Source: Acidobacteriaceae bacterium TAA 166 (lineage in GTDB: Bacteria > Acidobacteriota > Terriglobia > Terriglobales > Acidobacteriaceae). Taken from it: DNA of 64,000 nucleotides. Of the stretch, positions 43,290-52,343 are shown piece by piece. Location of the stretch: contig ATWD01000001.1 in the NCBI GenBank assembly GCA_000421065.1, positions 1,356,001 to 1,420,000 of the forward strand. The letters run 5' to 3'. The translations under genes were made by a program, and so were the position numbers. How positions within the stretch are numbered: position 1 is the first letter of the stretch; each line of letters starts with the position of its first letter. The notes under the pieces are model-generated. The model was not told the DNA's origin, did not search any database, and saw only the letters and a list, made by a program, of their open reading frames with translations.

Positions 43290-44603
43290 TTACCCCAACA
43301 GACGCTTCAGGGACGCGGCGTACCACGCCGCGATGGTGCGACGATGGTAGGAGGCGATCCGATCGTAGTCGGGCTCGGGCGTGGAAGCGGCAGACTCGAC
43401 CGCCGCGATCAGCATGGAGCGGATCGCGCCGGGGTCGTTGACGCTGGCCCAGCGGCCGGCGCGGGTCTCCTCAAGAAGCCTGCGAACATCTCCCTCGGGA
43501 TGAACCGCGCCCAGGATGGGCTTGCCTCCTCCCAGATAATCGTAGAACTTGGCCGCGACGTTGATGCGGTCGTGCGTGATCAGCAGAAGATAGTCGGTGT
43601 CGCGGATGGCGGCCAGGGCCTCGGCCTGGGGGACGAAGCCTTTGAGCTCGATGGTGTTGCCGAGCGAGAGTAGCTGCTCGCGGTAGGCCGGAGTCTCGAT
43701 GTGGCCGATGAAGCGGATGCGCAGACGTTCGCGGATGGCGGGAGAGAGCCCTCGGACAGCCTCGACGAAGCTGCCGGGAGCGGTCGAGCCGTAGACGGTT
43801 CCGATGTAGGTCAGCAGGATCTTCTGCCGCGGATCGCGAGCGATCGGCTGTGCCGTGGCCCGGGCCGGAGAGGCGAGGTCGTAGCCATTGGGGAGATAGA
43901 GGAACTTCTCCGCAGGCTCGTTGGGGTATCGCGATTGGAGCTCGCGGCGAGCGGCCTCGGTGACCAGAACGACCGCCGTCGCATCGTGGACGGCCTCGCG
44001 CTCGGTCTCCTGGGCGACGGTCCGGGCTCGAGTGTTGCTGTTGAAGCTGACCAGGTCGAGGGTGGTCGAGATCCACTCGTCGCGGAAGTCCACGAGGATG
44101 GGAAGGACAGGAAAGAGTTTTCTCAGCCGTGGAACCATTTTTACGCTGGAGAAGGGCGGAACCGTGATGATGACGGCGTCGATCTTTCTCTTTCGGATGA
44201 TCCGGACGGCGGCGGGCAGGGCGAAGGGGAGCCAGCCTACCTGGGGATCGGGGAGCAGGAGGTTCCCGATGAGCCTTTTGAGCGGATTTCCCCGCCCGGG
44301 CTTCTTCGCCCCGGTTGCCGCGGAACCTGCCGGCGAGGGTCTTCCCTTCCCTCCTGTGATCGCCTTTTTAACCGATTTTCTGAGCCAGAAGGGGAGATCC
44401 AGCGTCCACGTCCGGTGCACGGTGACGTTCGCTGGGATCTGCTGGAGCAGGGTGAGGTCCTTGCCTACGGCCGGGGCGTTGCGGGCGGTCAGGACATCGA
44501 CCCGGACATCGTTTTCCGGAAGATACTTCGCCAGCGAGACCGCGCGCAGAACGCCCACGCCGCCCGCCGGAGGAAACGAAAAGGTGATCAAGAGAAGATT
44601 CAA
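43290..44603 (-). CDS. glycosyltransferase, GT4-like
   Basis: A 437-residue retaining glycosyltransferase. The N-terminal half begins NLLLITFSFPPAGGVGVLR, typical of GT4 acceptor domains; the C-terminal half has YIGTVYG, FIGHIETP, KGFVPQAEALAAIRDTDYLLLI and KFYDYLGGGKPIL, the nucleotide-sugar site. TTG 44603 overlaps the stop of the preceding gene (TTGA). The frame runs on to 45071 but that part is antisense or off-frame to the preceding gene. Likely builds the exopolysaccharide repeat unit. Confidence 0.87.
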   Translation of the reverse strand: MNLLLITFSFPPAGGVGVLRAVSLAKYLPENDVRVDVLTARNAPAVGKDLTLLQQIPANVTVHRTWTLDLPFWLRKSVKKAITGGKGRPSPAGSAATGAKKPGRGNPLKRLIGNLLLPDPQVGWLPFALPAAVRIIRKRKIDAVIITVPPFSSVKMVPRLRKLFPVLPILVDFRDEWISTTLDLVSFNSNTRARTVAQETEREAVHDATAVVLVTEAARRELQSRYPNEPAEKFLYLPNGYDLASPARATAQPIARDPRQKILLTYIGTVYGSTAPGSFVEAVRGLSPAIRERLRIRFIGHIETPAYREQLLSLGNTIELKGFVPQAEALAAIRDTDYLLLITHDRINVAAKFYDYLGGGKPILGAVHPEGDVRRLLEETRAGRWASVNDPGAIRSMLIAAVESAASTPEPDYDRIASYHRRTIAAWYAASLKRLLG

Positions 44604-45682
44604 GACAGGCGCGCTCCAGGGGGCTCTCCCTCGAGCCGCGGGCCCGGCGCGAGAGGTCCGGTGAGCGCCTCGACGGCCAGGAACATCTCGTAGGCGCTGG
44701 CCCAATGGAGCTCGATGCCGCGGGCCTGGGTCTCTTCGTGGAGCCATTGGAACATCTGGGCAAGGCCGCTGGGTTGTGTGGCTGTGCCCAACAATGCGTC
44801 GGCGTTGTCGTCGCGGGCGCCGTGGGTGTGGAGCTTGAGGAAGAGGTCGTCCCCGACGCGCGGGGCCAGATCGATCCAGAGCCGGACGCGGTCGGGCGTG
44901 GGAACGTCGTTGTGGGCGATCTCGCCCATCTCCAGCCGAGGCATGAGGCGGCCTTTGAAGCGCATGCCGAGGGGGCCCGTGATCATGAGCAGGTCGCCCT
45001 GGCAACCCCCGCCGACGGTGGCTTCGATGCCGCGGTCGAAGGCCTTGGGACGGCCGGGGGTTCCGGTGCACCAGTAGACCTGGTTGACGATCTTTCCCTG
45101 GGTGGGCGAGGGGGCCGAGGGCATGGTGAAGTCGGCGTAGCAGCCGAGGTCGCGCAGAAGCTCGATCTCGCCAGTGAGGCCGCAGTCGGCGCCCCCGGGC
45201 TTGGAGTTGTCGAGGGCCCAGTTGCCGTGGATGAAGGCGAAGACCATGCGGCCGTTGTGGTCGTGCAGGAGGCCATGATCGTTGCGCAGGGTGCGGCAGA
45301 AGTCGCTCATCTTCCGGAGGAAGCCCTCGCGGGTCTCGCGGTCGTGGTGGATGTGGACCTCGACGTCGCCGACCCCCTCGCGGGTCATCTCGGCCAGAGG
45401 CACCAGGAGCTCGTGTTTGTACTCCTCCTGAGGATAGAAGAAGCTGTACCGGGGACGGTTGCCGGAGGCGTCGCGGGGAGCGGCTTCGGCGATGCGCGGC
45501 CAGGCGTCCTGCCAGCGGGCGACGCGGGCATTGGCCTTCTCCATCGAGACCTTCTGGCAGAGGGGCTCGTAGTGGTCAGTGAGGGCGACCCACAGCCTGC
45601 GGGGGGCTGGCCTGCCCAGGCGGCGGGCACGGTCACGAAGGTAGCCAGGAAACCATATCTCTGCGTGGCGTGGTAGTTTCAT
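44600..45682 (-). CDS. conserved protein of polysaccharide loci, possible NodB-like deacetylase
   Basis: A 360-residue cytoplasmic protein without signal peptide. Several His/Asp-rich segments could bind metal: ALTDHYEPL near residue 33, VEVHIHHDRET near 100, AFIHGNWALDNS near 145, and FLKLHTHGARDDN near 285. The first resembles the TxDD motif of NodB-fold (CE4) deacetylases, and the context fits glycan modification, but I do not recognise the family with confidence. ATG 45682 has AAGGA unusually close. Coupled by TTGA overlap to the GT4 gene. Confidence 0.6.
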   Translation of the reverse strand: MKLPRHAEIWFPGYLRDRARRLGRPAPRRLWVALTDHYEPLCQKVSMEKANARVARWQDAWPRIAEAAPRDASGNRPRYSFFYPQEEYKHELLVPLAEMTREGVGDVEVHIHHDRETREGFLRKMSDFCRTLRNDHGLLHDHNGRMVFAFIHGNWALDNSKPGGADCGLTGEIELLRDLGCYADFTMPSAPSPTQGKIVNQVYWCTGTPGRPKAFDRGIEATVGGGCQGDLLMITGPLGMRFKGRLMPRLEMGEIAHNDVPTPDRVRLWIDLAPRVGDDLFLKLHTHGARDDNADALLGTATQPSGLAQMFQWLHEETQARGIELHWASAYEMFLAVEALTGPLAPGPRLEGEPPGARLS

Positions 45683-45757
45683 GTCCTTCGGCGTACCTGA
45701 CCCTTTTGTTCGAATGCCTGGACGGAGGTAACGTATCCGCCGGTTAACGCTCCCCTT

Positions 45758-45773
45758 TGGCACTCCACATGCA
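45758..45773 (+). promoter_or_regulatory. sigma-54 promoter of ligase/polymerase unit
   Basis: TGGCACTCCACATGCA with GG (45759-60) and GC (45771-72) 10 bases apart. Start expected near 45784, 26 bases upstream of the ATG of the O-antigen ligase-like gene. Confidence 0.75.
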
Positions 45774-45809
45774 CTAACATGGCAACGGGGCATCCCCGGT
45801 CACTATTCT

Positions 45810-47369
45810 ATGGGACTTTTCCTGACGTTACTTTACATTTTGACAGCGTATCTTGGGCCTTCGACGCTGTGGGGACCGCTCGCGGAGTTCCGCATCGAAC
45901 TGATCCTGGCCGTGCTGGCGCTGATCGCCTCCTTGCCCGCCCTCGGGCGTTCGAAGCTCTTCTCCATTCCGCAGAGCTATGCCCTGCTGGGAATGGGCGT
46001 AGCCGTGCTCTGCTCGCAGGTGATGACGGGCTGGCTCGGCTCCATCGTCCCGGCGATGATGCTCGGATTTATTCCCAACGCCTGCACCTTCTATCTGGTG
46101 ACCGTCAACTGCCGGAAGAAGAGCCACCTGCAGATGCTGGCCTTCATCATGTTTCTCTTCTGCGGCTACAGCATCTTCAAGGGCTGGTACGCCCTGCACA
46201 CGAGCGATTACCTGAGCCCCTACCTGATGGCGCAGGGCGGCGAAGCCGGGGAGAATGGGGTTCTCTACCGCTTGCGCGGACTCGCGTTCATCAACGATCC
46301 CAACGACTTCTCGCAGGTGATGGTCAGCCTGATTCCCTGCATGTTCTTCTTCTGGAAGAAGGGCAGTTTGCCGCGGAATTTTCTGCTGGTGATTCTGCCG
46401 GTCTCGTGGCTGGTCTTCGGAATGTTCCTGACGCACTCCCGCGGCGGCATGCTGGCGTTGCTGGCGGTGGTGCTGTTCGGCGTCCGCCGCAAGATAGGGA
46501 CCGTTCCTTCGGTCATTTTGGCCGGCTGCCTGTTTGCCGTCACGGTGGCGATTGGATGGTCGGGAGGGCGCGACGTCTCGCTCGAAGCCGGCGCGGACCG
46601 CCTGGAGGCCTGGTCGGTCGGCCTGGAGCTGATCAAGTCGCATCCTCTGTTCGGCGTGGGCTTTGCCCGCTTCAGCGACTTTTACACCATCACGGCGCAC
46701 AACACGATCGTGGTGTGCACGGCGGAGCTGGGAGTCTTCGGGTTGTTCTGGTGGGTCGCCTTCGTGCTTCCGACGATCCGGGACGCGCTGGTGAGCTCGC
46801 AGCCGAACAGGCCTCTGGCTCCCGAGGAAGACGATTCCTTCTCTTTCGACCGCGCTATGGGTCCGCGGCGGAACGGCGGCCAGAGCTCACAGGCAGCCTC
46901 GCTCACGCGTCCGGGCGCAGGTCTGGGATCAGGTCTGGGATGGCGCGATCCGAGGTACGCCGCGACAGGAGGAATGGCCTCCTCCGTCATGGTGGCTGAA
47001 GAGTTGCAGGAGCTGCAGCCTCCGCAGGATGCCCTGGAGAAGCCGGTTGCGTTGCCGATGCACCTGGCCGCCCTCGAGGAGGTCGAACAGTTCCCGGAGC
47101 CGGAGGAGATCGCCCGCATCGCCATGCTGATGTTTACCTGCGTCGTCGGCTACTTCGTGGCGGGATGGTTTCTCTCCCGCGCCTACATCATGACCCTGTT
47201 TATCTACGGCGGCATGGTGCAGTCGGTGTACCGGATGGCACTGGCGCGAGGCATCGCCGCGCCGCGATTGAAGACTGTCAAGATCGCGCAATACTCGGCC
47301 ATCACCTCGATCGCGTTGATCATCCTGGTCTATGTGATGCTGCGGATCCAGCACCTGACGGGGGGATGA
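45810..47369 (+). CDS. O-antigen ligase/polymerase-like membrane protein (Wzy/WaaL family)
   Basis: A 519-residue protein with about ten to twelve membrane segments. RGLAFINDPNDFSQV and LTHSRGGMLALLAV, followed by a large loop and SHPLFGVGFARFSDFY, are typical of the Wzy_C family (PF04932), which polymerises or transfers glycans at the periplasmic face. Residues about 329-435 form an unusual hydrophilic, Pro/Gly/Glu-rich insertion before the last membrane segments. A sigma-54 promoter is upstream. The GT4 gene follows after 87 bases and is probably cotranscribed. Confidence 0.85.
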   Translation: MGLFLTLLYILTAYLGPSTLWGPLAEFRIELILAVLALIASLPALGRSKLFSIPQSYALLGMGVAVLCSQVMTGWLGSIVPAMMLGFIPNACTFYLVTVNCRKKSHLQMLAFIMFLFCGYSIFKGWYALHTSDYLSPYLMAQGGEAGENGVLYRLRGLAFINDPNDFSQVMVSLIPCMFFFWKKGSLPRNFLLVILPVSWLVFGMFLTHSRGGMLALLAVVLFGVRRKIGTVPSVILAGCLFAVTVAIGWSGGRDVSLEAGADRLEAWSVGLELIKSHPLFGVGFARFSDFYTITAHNTIVVCTAELGVFGLFWWVAFVLPTIRDALVSSQPNRPLAPEEDDSFSFDRAMGPRRNGGQSSQAASLTRPGAGLGSGLGWRDPRYAATGGMASSVMVAEELQELQPPQDALEKPVALPMHLAALEEVEQFPEPEEIARIAMLMFTCVVGYFVAGWFLSRAYIMTLFIYGGMVQSVYRMALARGIAAPRLKTVKIAQYSAITSIALIILVYVMLRIQHLTGG

Positions 47370-47456
47370 CGTTGACGTTCGGATTTGCTCCGCTCCATCG
47401 ATCATGTAAAGTCGGACAGAGGCCGCAGTTAGGCTCAGGACCCAGTAGATCGCCTG

Positions 47457-48527
47457 ATGAAGATCGTTCACGTCGTCTATAGCCTTGAGATGGGGGGTGC
47501 GGAGACGCTCGTCGCGCAGCTCTGCCGTCTTCAGAAGAGACAGGGCCACGATGTCTCGATCCTCGTCTACAGCATGCTCGGATCGCTCGGCGAAAAGCTG
47601 GTGAGCGAGGGCATGAGCGTCAAGGTGCTGGGCCTGGGGCCGATGCCTCTGACCATGCTCAAATACCTGCGCGAGTTCCGCAGGACGCGGCCCGATGTGG
47701 TCCACTGCCATAATCCCGCGCCGACGCTGCAGGCCGCTCTTCCGGCGCGGCTGGCGGGGGTGCGATCCATTCTTTCCACCCGGCACAGCCTGGTGGACCC
47801 GCCTTACGACGTAAGCGCCGAGAAGACCTACAACCGCTTTGCGCGCTCCTGCGACTGGATCGTGGGGATCTGCGAGGCGACCTGCGTCAACCTGCGGGAA
47901 ACGCCGGGGGCGCTGCGCGACCGTATCGTGCGGGTCTATAACGGCGTCGATCCGGTCGTCCCGGTTGCCGTGGAGGCTCGCCCCGAGAAGCGCGGCCTGA
48001 CGCTGTTGTTCGTGGGCCGGCTGGCGGCCATCAAGAACCTGGAGACGCTGATCCGGGCCGCGGCCCTGGCCTCGCAACGTGTAGCCGGACTGCAGCTGTG
48101 GATCGTTGGCGGAGGCGATGAACGGCCGAAGCTCGAGGCCCTGGTCGAAGAGCTGGGGATGAGAGCGGTCGTAACCTTCTGGGGAGAGCGGCTGGATGTC
48201 GCGGGCTTTTTCTCGGCCGCCGATCTCTTCTGCATGTCATCGACCTCGGAGGGGCTGCCGATGTCGCTGCTGCAGGCGATGTCGGTGGGAGTTCCGGCGA
48301 TCGTGACCGATGTGGGCGGAATGGCCGAGGTAGTGCGGTTCGCGGATGCGGGAAAGACAGCCCCAGTGGGGGATTTTGAGGCGATGTCGGGGGCGATCGT
48401 TCGGCTTGCGACCGATGAGGCGGAGAGAAAGAGATTGGCCGGGAATGCGAGCAAGGCGTACCTCGAACACTTCACGCTCGAGGCGATGGAGCAGACGTAT
48501 CTGGAACTCTACCAGAGACAACGGTAG
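47457..48527 (+). CDS. glycosyltransferase family 4, exosortase-locus type
   Basis: A 356-residue GT4 enzyme: N-terminal KIVHVVYSLEMGGAETLVAQL (acceptor domain), VVHCHNPAPTLQA, STRHSLVDPPYDV, then the donor domain LLFVGRLAAIKNLETLI, FWGERLDVAGFFSAADLFCMSSTSEGLPMSLLQAM (the EX7E-like region). Fits glycosyltransferases of XrtA-linked loci (TIGR03088-like). Sugar specificity unknown. A full repeat copy begins 44 bases after the stop. Confidence 0.9.
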   Translation: MKIVHVVYSLEMGGAETLVAQLCRLQKRQGHDVSILVYSMLGSLGEKLVSEGMSVKVLGLGPMPLTMLKYLREFRRTRPDVVHCHNPAPTLQAALPARLAGVRSILSTRHSLVDPPYDVSAEKTYNRFARSCDWIVGICEATCVNLRETPGALRDRIVRVYNGVDPVVPVAVEARPEKRGLTLLFVGRLAAIKNLETLIRAAALASQRVAGLQLWIVGGGDERPKLEALVEELGMRAVVTFWGERLDVAGFFSAADLFCMSSTSEGLPMSLLQAMSVGVPAIVTDVGGMAEVVRFADAGKTAPVGDFEAMSGAIVRLATDEAERKRLAGNASKAYLEHFTLEAMEQTYLELYQRQR

Positions 48528-48571
48528 TCCTGCTTGGCGATCCGAAGAGATATTTTTTTGGTAAAAGGCAG

Positions 48572-48757
48572 GCGCTGCCGCGCGGGCCCACTGCGCGTGG
48601 GGCGGTCACTTCGTGACGCGTATTTGCCCTTCAGGGTGGGGCTCCCGTTGGTTGCTTGCGAAAGTGTTTGCGCCGACCGAAGGAAGGCCCACGGCGAAGC
48701 CGGTATACGCGTCACGAAGTGACCGCCCCAAGCGTAGTGGGCCCGGCCGGCAGGCCA
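48572..48757. repeat. interspersed palindromic repeat, full copy (T)
   Basis: Type 1 end at the left, type 2 end CCGGCCGGCAGGCCA at the right, 186 bp, arms GGTCACTTCGTGACGCGT and inverse intact. It separates the converging GT4 and GT2 genes and is the last copy before the repeat-free exosortase core. Confidence 0.9.
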
Positions 48758-48771
48758 GCTCCTTTATTTCT

Positions 48772-49956
48772 TTACGCAGTATCGCGACGGGTCTCGAGAG
48801 GAATCTGCGGGATCGGCTGCGGCGCACTGGGCGACCAGATCTTCCAGAGAGGCCCGGACGTAAACAGGAACTTGTAGAGGCCGACCACCGCGGCGAAGTT
48901 CAGGACCAGCATGGCACTTGCAGGGGAGGCGATGCGGTGAATGAGGGGCAGTTTCCAGCGGAGCGCCAGCGCGGATGCGATCCATCCGGCCCATTGCGCG
49001 AGGGCCACAGCGCGCCACGCGGGAGAGCCGACTCCCAGCCAGGTGGCAGAGATGAGCAGCAGGACAAAGAAGTACGGGACCGCCAGCCGCATCACCTTGT
49101 GCGAAAAGAGCTGGAAGAGGACGCGGTTCTGTGGGCCGAGGGTCCAGGGAGCGAGCGAGAAGAGCTGATAGTTTCCGGCCAGCGTGCGCACCTTGCGCTG
49201 GAACTCGCCCGAGACCTTGCCGGGCCAGGTATCGTTGACGATGGCCGCGCGGTCGAGCACGCTGCGATAGCCCTGCCGGATGATGGAGAGGGGCTGGAAC
49301 ATGTCGTCGAGGATGATGCCCTCGGGAAAGGGCTGGACCAGCGAGCGGCGGGCGGCGTAGAAGCCTCCGTAGACGCCGACGGGGGAGTCCCAGGCGGCCT
49401 CGCAGTTGCGAATCCACTGCTCGTAGCGCCAGTAGACGCCGCTGACGGCGGAGGCCGCGGCGTCGTGGCCCTCGGAGTTGAGCACCAGCTCGCCGGCGAC
49501 ACAGCCGACGCTGGGGTCGGCGAAGTTGCTGAGAAGATCGGGCAGGGCCCCGGGAGCGACGCGGGGGCGGATGTCGAGAAAGAGCAGAATCTCGCCGATA
49601 GCCGCAGCGATGCCGTGGTTGAGGGCGGCGGCCTTCCCTCCCTGTTCGGGAAGGACGATGGCCTGGAGGCGCGGGCGTTGCAGCGAAGAGAGGACCTCGG
49701 CGGTGCCGTCGTTCGAGCCGTCGGAGACGATGACGATCTGTTGAACGAGCTCGGGCTCGAGCGAGCAGAGATGCTCGACCTGGGCATGGATGCGCTGCGC
49801 GCCGTTATGAACGGCCATCACGATGCTGACCGGAGCGCGGAACGGGGCCTTTCGCCAGGGACGAGGAGCAAAGCGGGCGAACAGCGCCATGATCGCCGGA
49901 TAGCCCACGTAGGTGTAGGCGATCAAGGCGAACGAGACCCAGAAAAGGGTCTTCAC
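48772..49956 (-). CDS. glycosyltransferase family 2, membrane-anchored
   Basis: A 394-residue GT2: an N-terminal membrane segment (LFWVSFALIAYTYVGYPAIMALF), GT-A core with VSIVMAVHNGAQRI, VIVSDGSNDGT, LFLDIRPRV (in place of the usual DxD) and QGYRSV, then three or four C-terminal membrane segments. Likely adds a sugar to the lipid-linked exopolysaccharide. GTG 49956 overlaps the stop of the upstream glycosyltransferase (GTGA). Last gene of the leftward operon. Confidence 0.85.
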   Translation of the reverse strand: MKTLFWVSFALIAYTYVGYPAIMALFARFAPRPWRKAPFRAPVSIVMAVHNGAQRIHAQVEHLCSLEPELVQQIVIVSDGSNDGTAEVLSSLQRPRLQAIVLPEQGGKAAALNHGIAAAIGEILLFLDIRPRVAPGALPDLLSNFADPSVGCVAGELVLNSEGHDAAASAVSGVYWRYEQWIRNCEAAWDSPVGVYGGFYAARRSLVQPFPEGIILDDMFQPLSIIRQGYRSVLDRAAIVNDTWPGKVSGEFQRKVRTLAGNYQLFSLAPWTLGPQNRVLFQLFSHKVMRLAVPYFFVLLLISATWLGVGSPAWRAVALAQWAGWIASALALRWKLPLIHRIASPASAMLVLNFAAVVGLYKFLFTSGPLWKIWSPSAPQPIPQIPLETRRDTA

Positions 49957-51329
49957 TGCGCGCCTCGCCGGCGAAGGATAGTCTTGACGGTCTCGAACAT
50001 GATGAGCAGATCGAGGCCGAGGGTCATGTGCTTGATGTAGTAGAGGTCGTACTCGAGCTTCTCGCGGGCCTCCTCGAGCGTCGAGCCATAGCCGTAACGC
50101 ACCTGCGCCCATCCGGTGAGGCCGGGACGGATCATGTGGCGGAGATCGAAGTAGGGGATGTTCTCCGACAGCCACGGCACGAACTCCGGTCGCTCGGGGC
50201 GGGGGCCGACGAAGCCCATGTCGCCGCGCAGGACGTTCCAGAGCTGCGGGATCTCATCGATACGGGTCTTGCGCATGAAACCGCCGATGCGGGTGACGCG
50301 CGGGTCGTTCTTGCTGGCCCACTTGGCTCCGGTAGCCTCGGCATCGGTGCGCATGGTGCGGAACTTGACGACGGTGAAGTTGCGGCCCCCCAGGCCGACG
50401 CGGGTCTGACGGAAGAAGATCGGTCCGGGCGAGGTGATCCGGATGGCCAGCACGACGAAGGGAAAGAAGGGCAGGAACAGCAGCAGACCGAAGGCGGCGG
50501 CCAGGGTCGAGACCAGGCGGCGGGCGATCTGCTGGGAGGGCTTCACGCGGAAGCCCTCGGCGTAGATGAAGTTGCTGGGGCGCAGGCCGTCGAGGTAGAG
50601 CTTGCCGGTGAGCCGCTCGAGCAGAGCCCCGGACTCCTCGATGACGACGCCGTCGAAGCGAAGCTTCAGGAGCTCGCGCAGGGGGAGCCCTCCGCGACGG
50701 TCTTCGAGGGCGACGACCACGCGCTCGATGCCAGGCGTCCTCCCCCGGAAGGACTCGAGCGTCGCCCGGACCACCTCTTTGCGCTCCTCGGGATCCAGAG
50801 GCATGTCGCCAAAGCCGACGACCTCCATGCCGGCGTCCCTTCGGGTGCGCAGCGTCTGGGCGACCATGTTGGCCCGATCGCCGCTTCCGAGAATGTAAAC
50901 CCGCTCGCGAAAGACCTCGCGGCCGATGATCCACTCGTAGGCGCTCCGCCAGGCCACCAGTCCCAACGTGAGGAACACCAGGCCCAGCAGGAGGACGGAA
51001 TGCGCGATATCCACCTGGGGAAAGAGGTAGATCACCGCCGAGAGCAGGAAGGAGAGAAAGCCGAGAACCAGGAGCAGACGAAAGTACATCTCCCACTTCT
51101 CCGAGATTCTCTGCGGTTCGTAGAGATCGAAGTAATAGGAGAACAGAAGGGTCAGAACGGTAAGAGCGCCGATCTTCAGGGCGCCGTATTCGTAGTTCAG
51201 GCAGATGTACGTATCGGGCCCAAGCATCAGCACCGTCGCCAGCAGGAAGGAGCCGCTGACGATCAGGGCCTCGCACATCAGCAGAACGATGGTGCGGGTC
51301 GGGTAGTACACATTGAAGAGTCGGATCAT
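49953..51329 (-). CDS. XrtA-system initiating sugar transferase (TIGR03013-like, PssE/EpsB type)
   Basis: A 458-residue polyprenyl-phosphate hexose-1-phosphate transferase that should start the repeat unit on undecaprenyl phosphate. Four N-terminal membrane segments (12-130), a Rossmann-like domain (145-250, YILGSGDRANMVAQ), then the catalytic bacterial sugar transferase domain with VVKFRTMRTDAE, RIGGFMRKTRIDEIPQLWNVLRGDM and FVGPRPERPEFV. The overall form matches the TIGR03013 family tied to exosortase A. Confidence 0.93.
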   Translation of the reverse strand: MIRLFNVYYPTRTIVLLMCEALIVSGSFLLATVLMLGPDTYICLNYEYGALKIGALTVLTLLFSYYFDLYEPQRISEKWEMYFRLLLVLGFLSFLLSAVIYLFPQVDIAHSVLLLGLVFLTLGLVAWRSAYEWIIGREVFRERVYILGSGDRANMVAQTLRTRRDAGMEVVGFGDMPLDPEERKEVVRATLESFRGRTPGIERVVVALEDRRGGLPLRELLKLRFDGVVIEESGALLERLTGKLYLDGLRPSNFIYAEGFRVKPSQQIARRLVSTLAAAFGLLLFLPFFPFVVLAIRITSPGPIFFRQTRVGLGGRNFTVVKFRTMRTDAEATGAKWASKNDPRVTRIGGFMRKTRIDEIPQLWNVLRGDMGFVGPRPERPEFVPWLSENIPYFDLRHMIRPGLTGWAQVRYGYGSTLEEAREKLEYDLYYIKHMTLGLDLLIMFETVKTILRRRGAQ

Positions 51330-51344
51330 TACCTTACGTCCTGC

Positions 51345-52343
51345 CTACTCCTTGTTCGCGTTATATCCGTAGTAGTTTCCGACCTGTGGGCTCTCCTTGG
51401 AGGCGTTGAGGACGAAGCCGAGGATGTTGGCGGCCTTGAGCTCGGAGGCGGCTCTCTGGGCGACGGGATACTTGGTCACGCCGGCGCGGGCTACCAGAAG
51501 GACGGCGTCGCAGGAGCGCGCCAGGTTGACGCCGTCGGAGACGGGAAGGACCGGAGACGAGTCGACGACGATCCAGTCGAAGTAGGGAGCAGCCAGACGG
51601 AGCAGCTCGCCGAAGCGGGGATTGCCGGAGAGATCGGCGGCCTTGTCGCCGCCGTTTCCGCCGGGAATGAAGGTGAGGTTGGCCAGGGCGTTGTTTTTGA
51701 GATTCTGCGCCGGGCCGCGGTCGTCGACCTGCTGCATGATCTCCTCGGGGGCCGCCTTGCCGGAGAGATAGTCGGCCAGGCCGGGGTGAGACTCGGTTCC
51801 CAGAAGCTCGTGGAGGGTGTAGCGGCGCATGTCGCCGTCGATCAGGAGCACCTTGCTGTTCTTATGGCGAGCCAGGGAGATGGCGAGGTTGGCCGAGACG
51901 AAGCTCTTGCCCTCCTGGGGCAGACCGCTGCTGATCAACAGCGATTTGAGAGGACGAATGTCGCGGGCCTCGAAGACGCGCGAGCGCAGGCTGCGGAACT
52001 GTTCGATCGCCGGGCCACGCTCGAGCAGCGACGGCAGGCGATCGATTGCAGGATTCCAGGCAAAACGCGGGATTGCGGCGGTGTCCAGACCTCCGCTCAA
52101 GTAGGGGACCCGGCCGTTCGATGCGGGGACGGTAGCCGCATAAGACGCCGCACGATCGGCAAATACGGGCTCTTCATACTCCGCCGTGGCGACAGGCGGG
52201 GCAAAGGAGTCGAAGGGAGCCTGCGAGGATTCGGGCTCGCGGTCCTGCCTCAGGTTTTGATTCCGGTCCGGATTTCTCTCGGAGCCCGGACTCTGGTTGC
52301 GTTCCGATTCGGCCTTCTGAAGTGCTTCGTATATACGGCTCAT
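51345..52343 (-). CDS. exosortase-locus tyrosine autokinase (CpsD/CapB type)
   Basis: A 332-residue cytoplasmic BY-kinase working with the chain-length determinant. A variable N-terminus is followed by the kinase core: Walker A GLPQEGKS (140-147), Walker A' LLIDGDMRR, Walker B WIVVDSSPVLPVSDG. The C-terminus ends GNYYGYNANKE, a small Tyr cluster for autophosphorylation. Overlaps the preceding ATPase gene by 4 bases (ATGA). Confidence 0.92.
   Translation of the reverse strand: MSRIYEALQKAESERNQSPGSERNPDRNQNLRQDREPESSQAPFDSFAPPVATAEYEEPVFADRAASYAATVPASNGRVPYLSGGLDTAAIPRFAWNPAIDRLPSLLERGPAIEQFRSLRSRVFEARDIRPLKSLLISSGLPQEGKSFVSANLAISLARHKNSKVLLIDGDMRRYTLHELLGTESHPGLADYLSGKAAPEEIMQQVDDRGPAQNLKNNALANLTFIPGGNGGDKAADLSGNPRFGELLRLAAPYFDWIVVDSSPVLPVSDGVNLARSCDAVLLVARAGVTKYPVAQRAASELKAANILGFVLNASKESPQVGNYYGYNANKE

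Noticed and set aside
45782..45797. Possible minus-strand -24/-12 site for the gene ending at 44600
   Set aside because: TTGC is present at -12, but the -24 box (GGGGAT) is a poor match and it overlaps the transcribed leader of the opposite unit.
47421..47436. GG-N10-GC match (AGGCCGCAGTTAGGCT) upstream of the GT4 gene at 47457
   Set aside because: Only the invariant dinucleotides match; both flanking boxes are poor, and the gene can be read from the ligase promoter.
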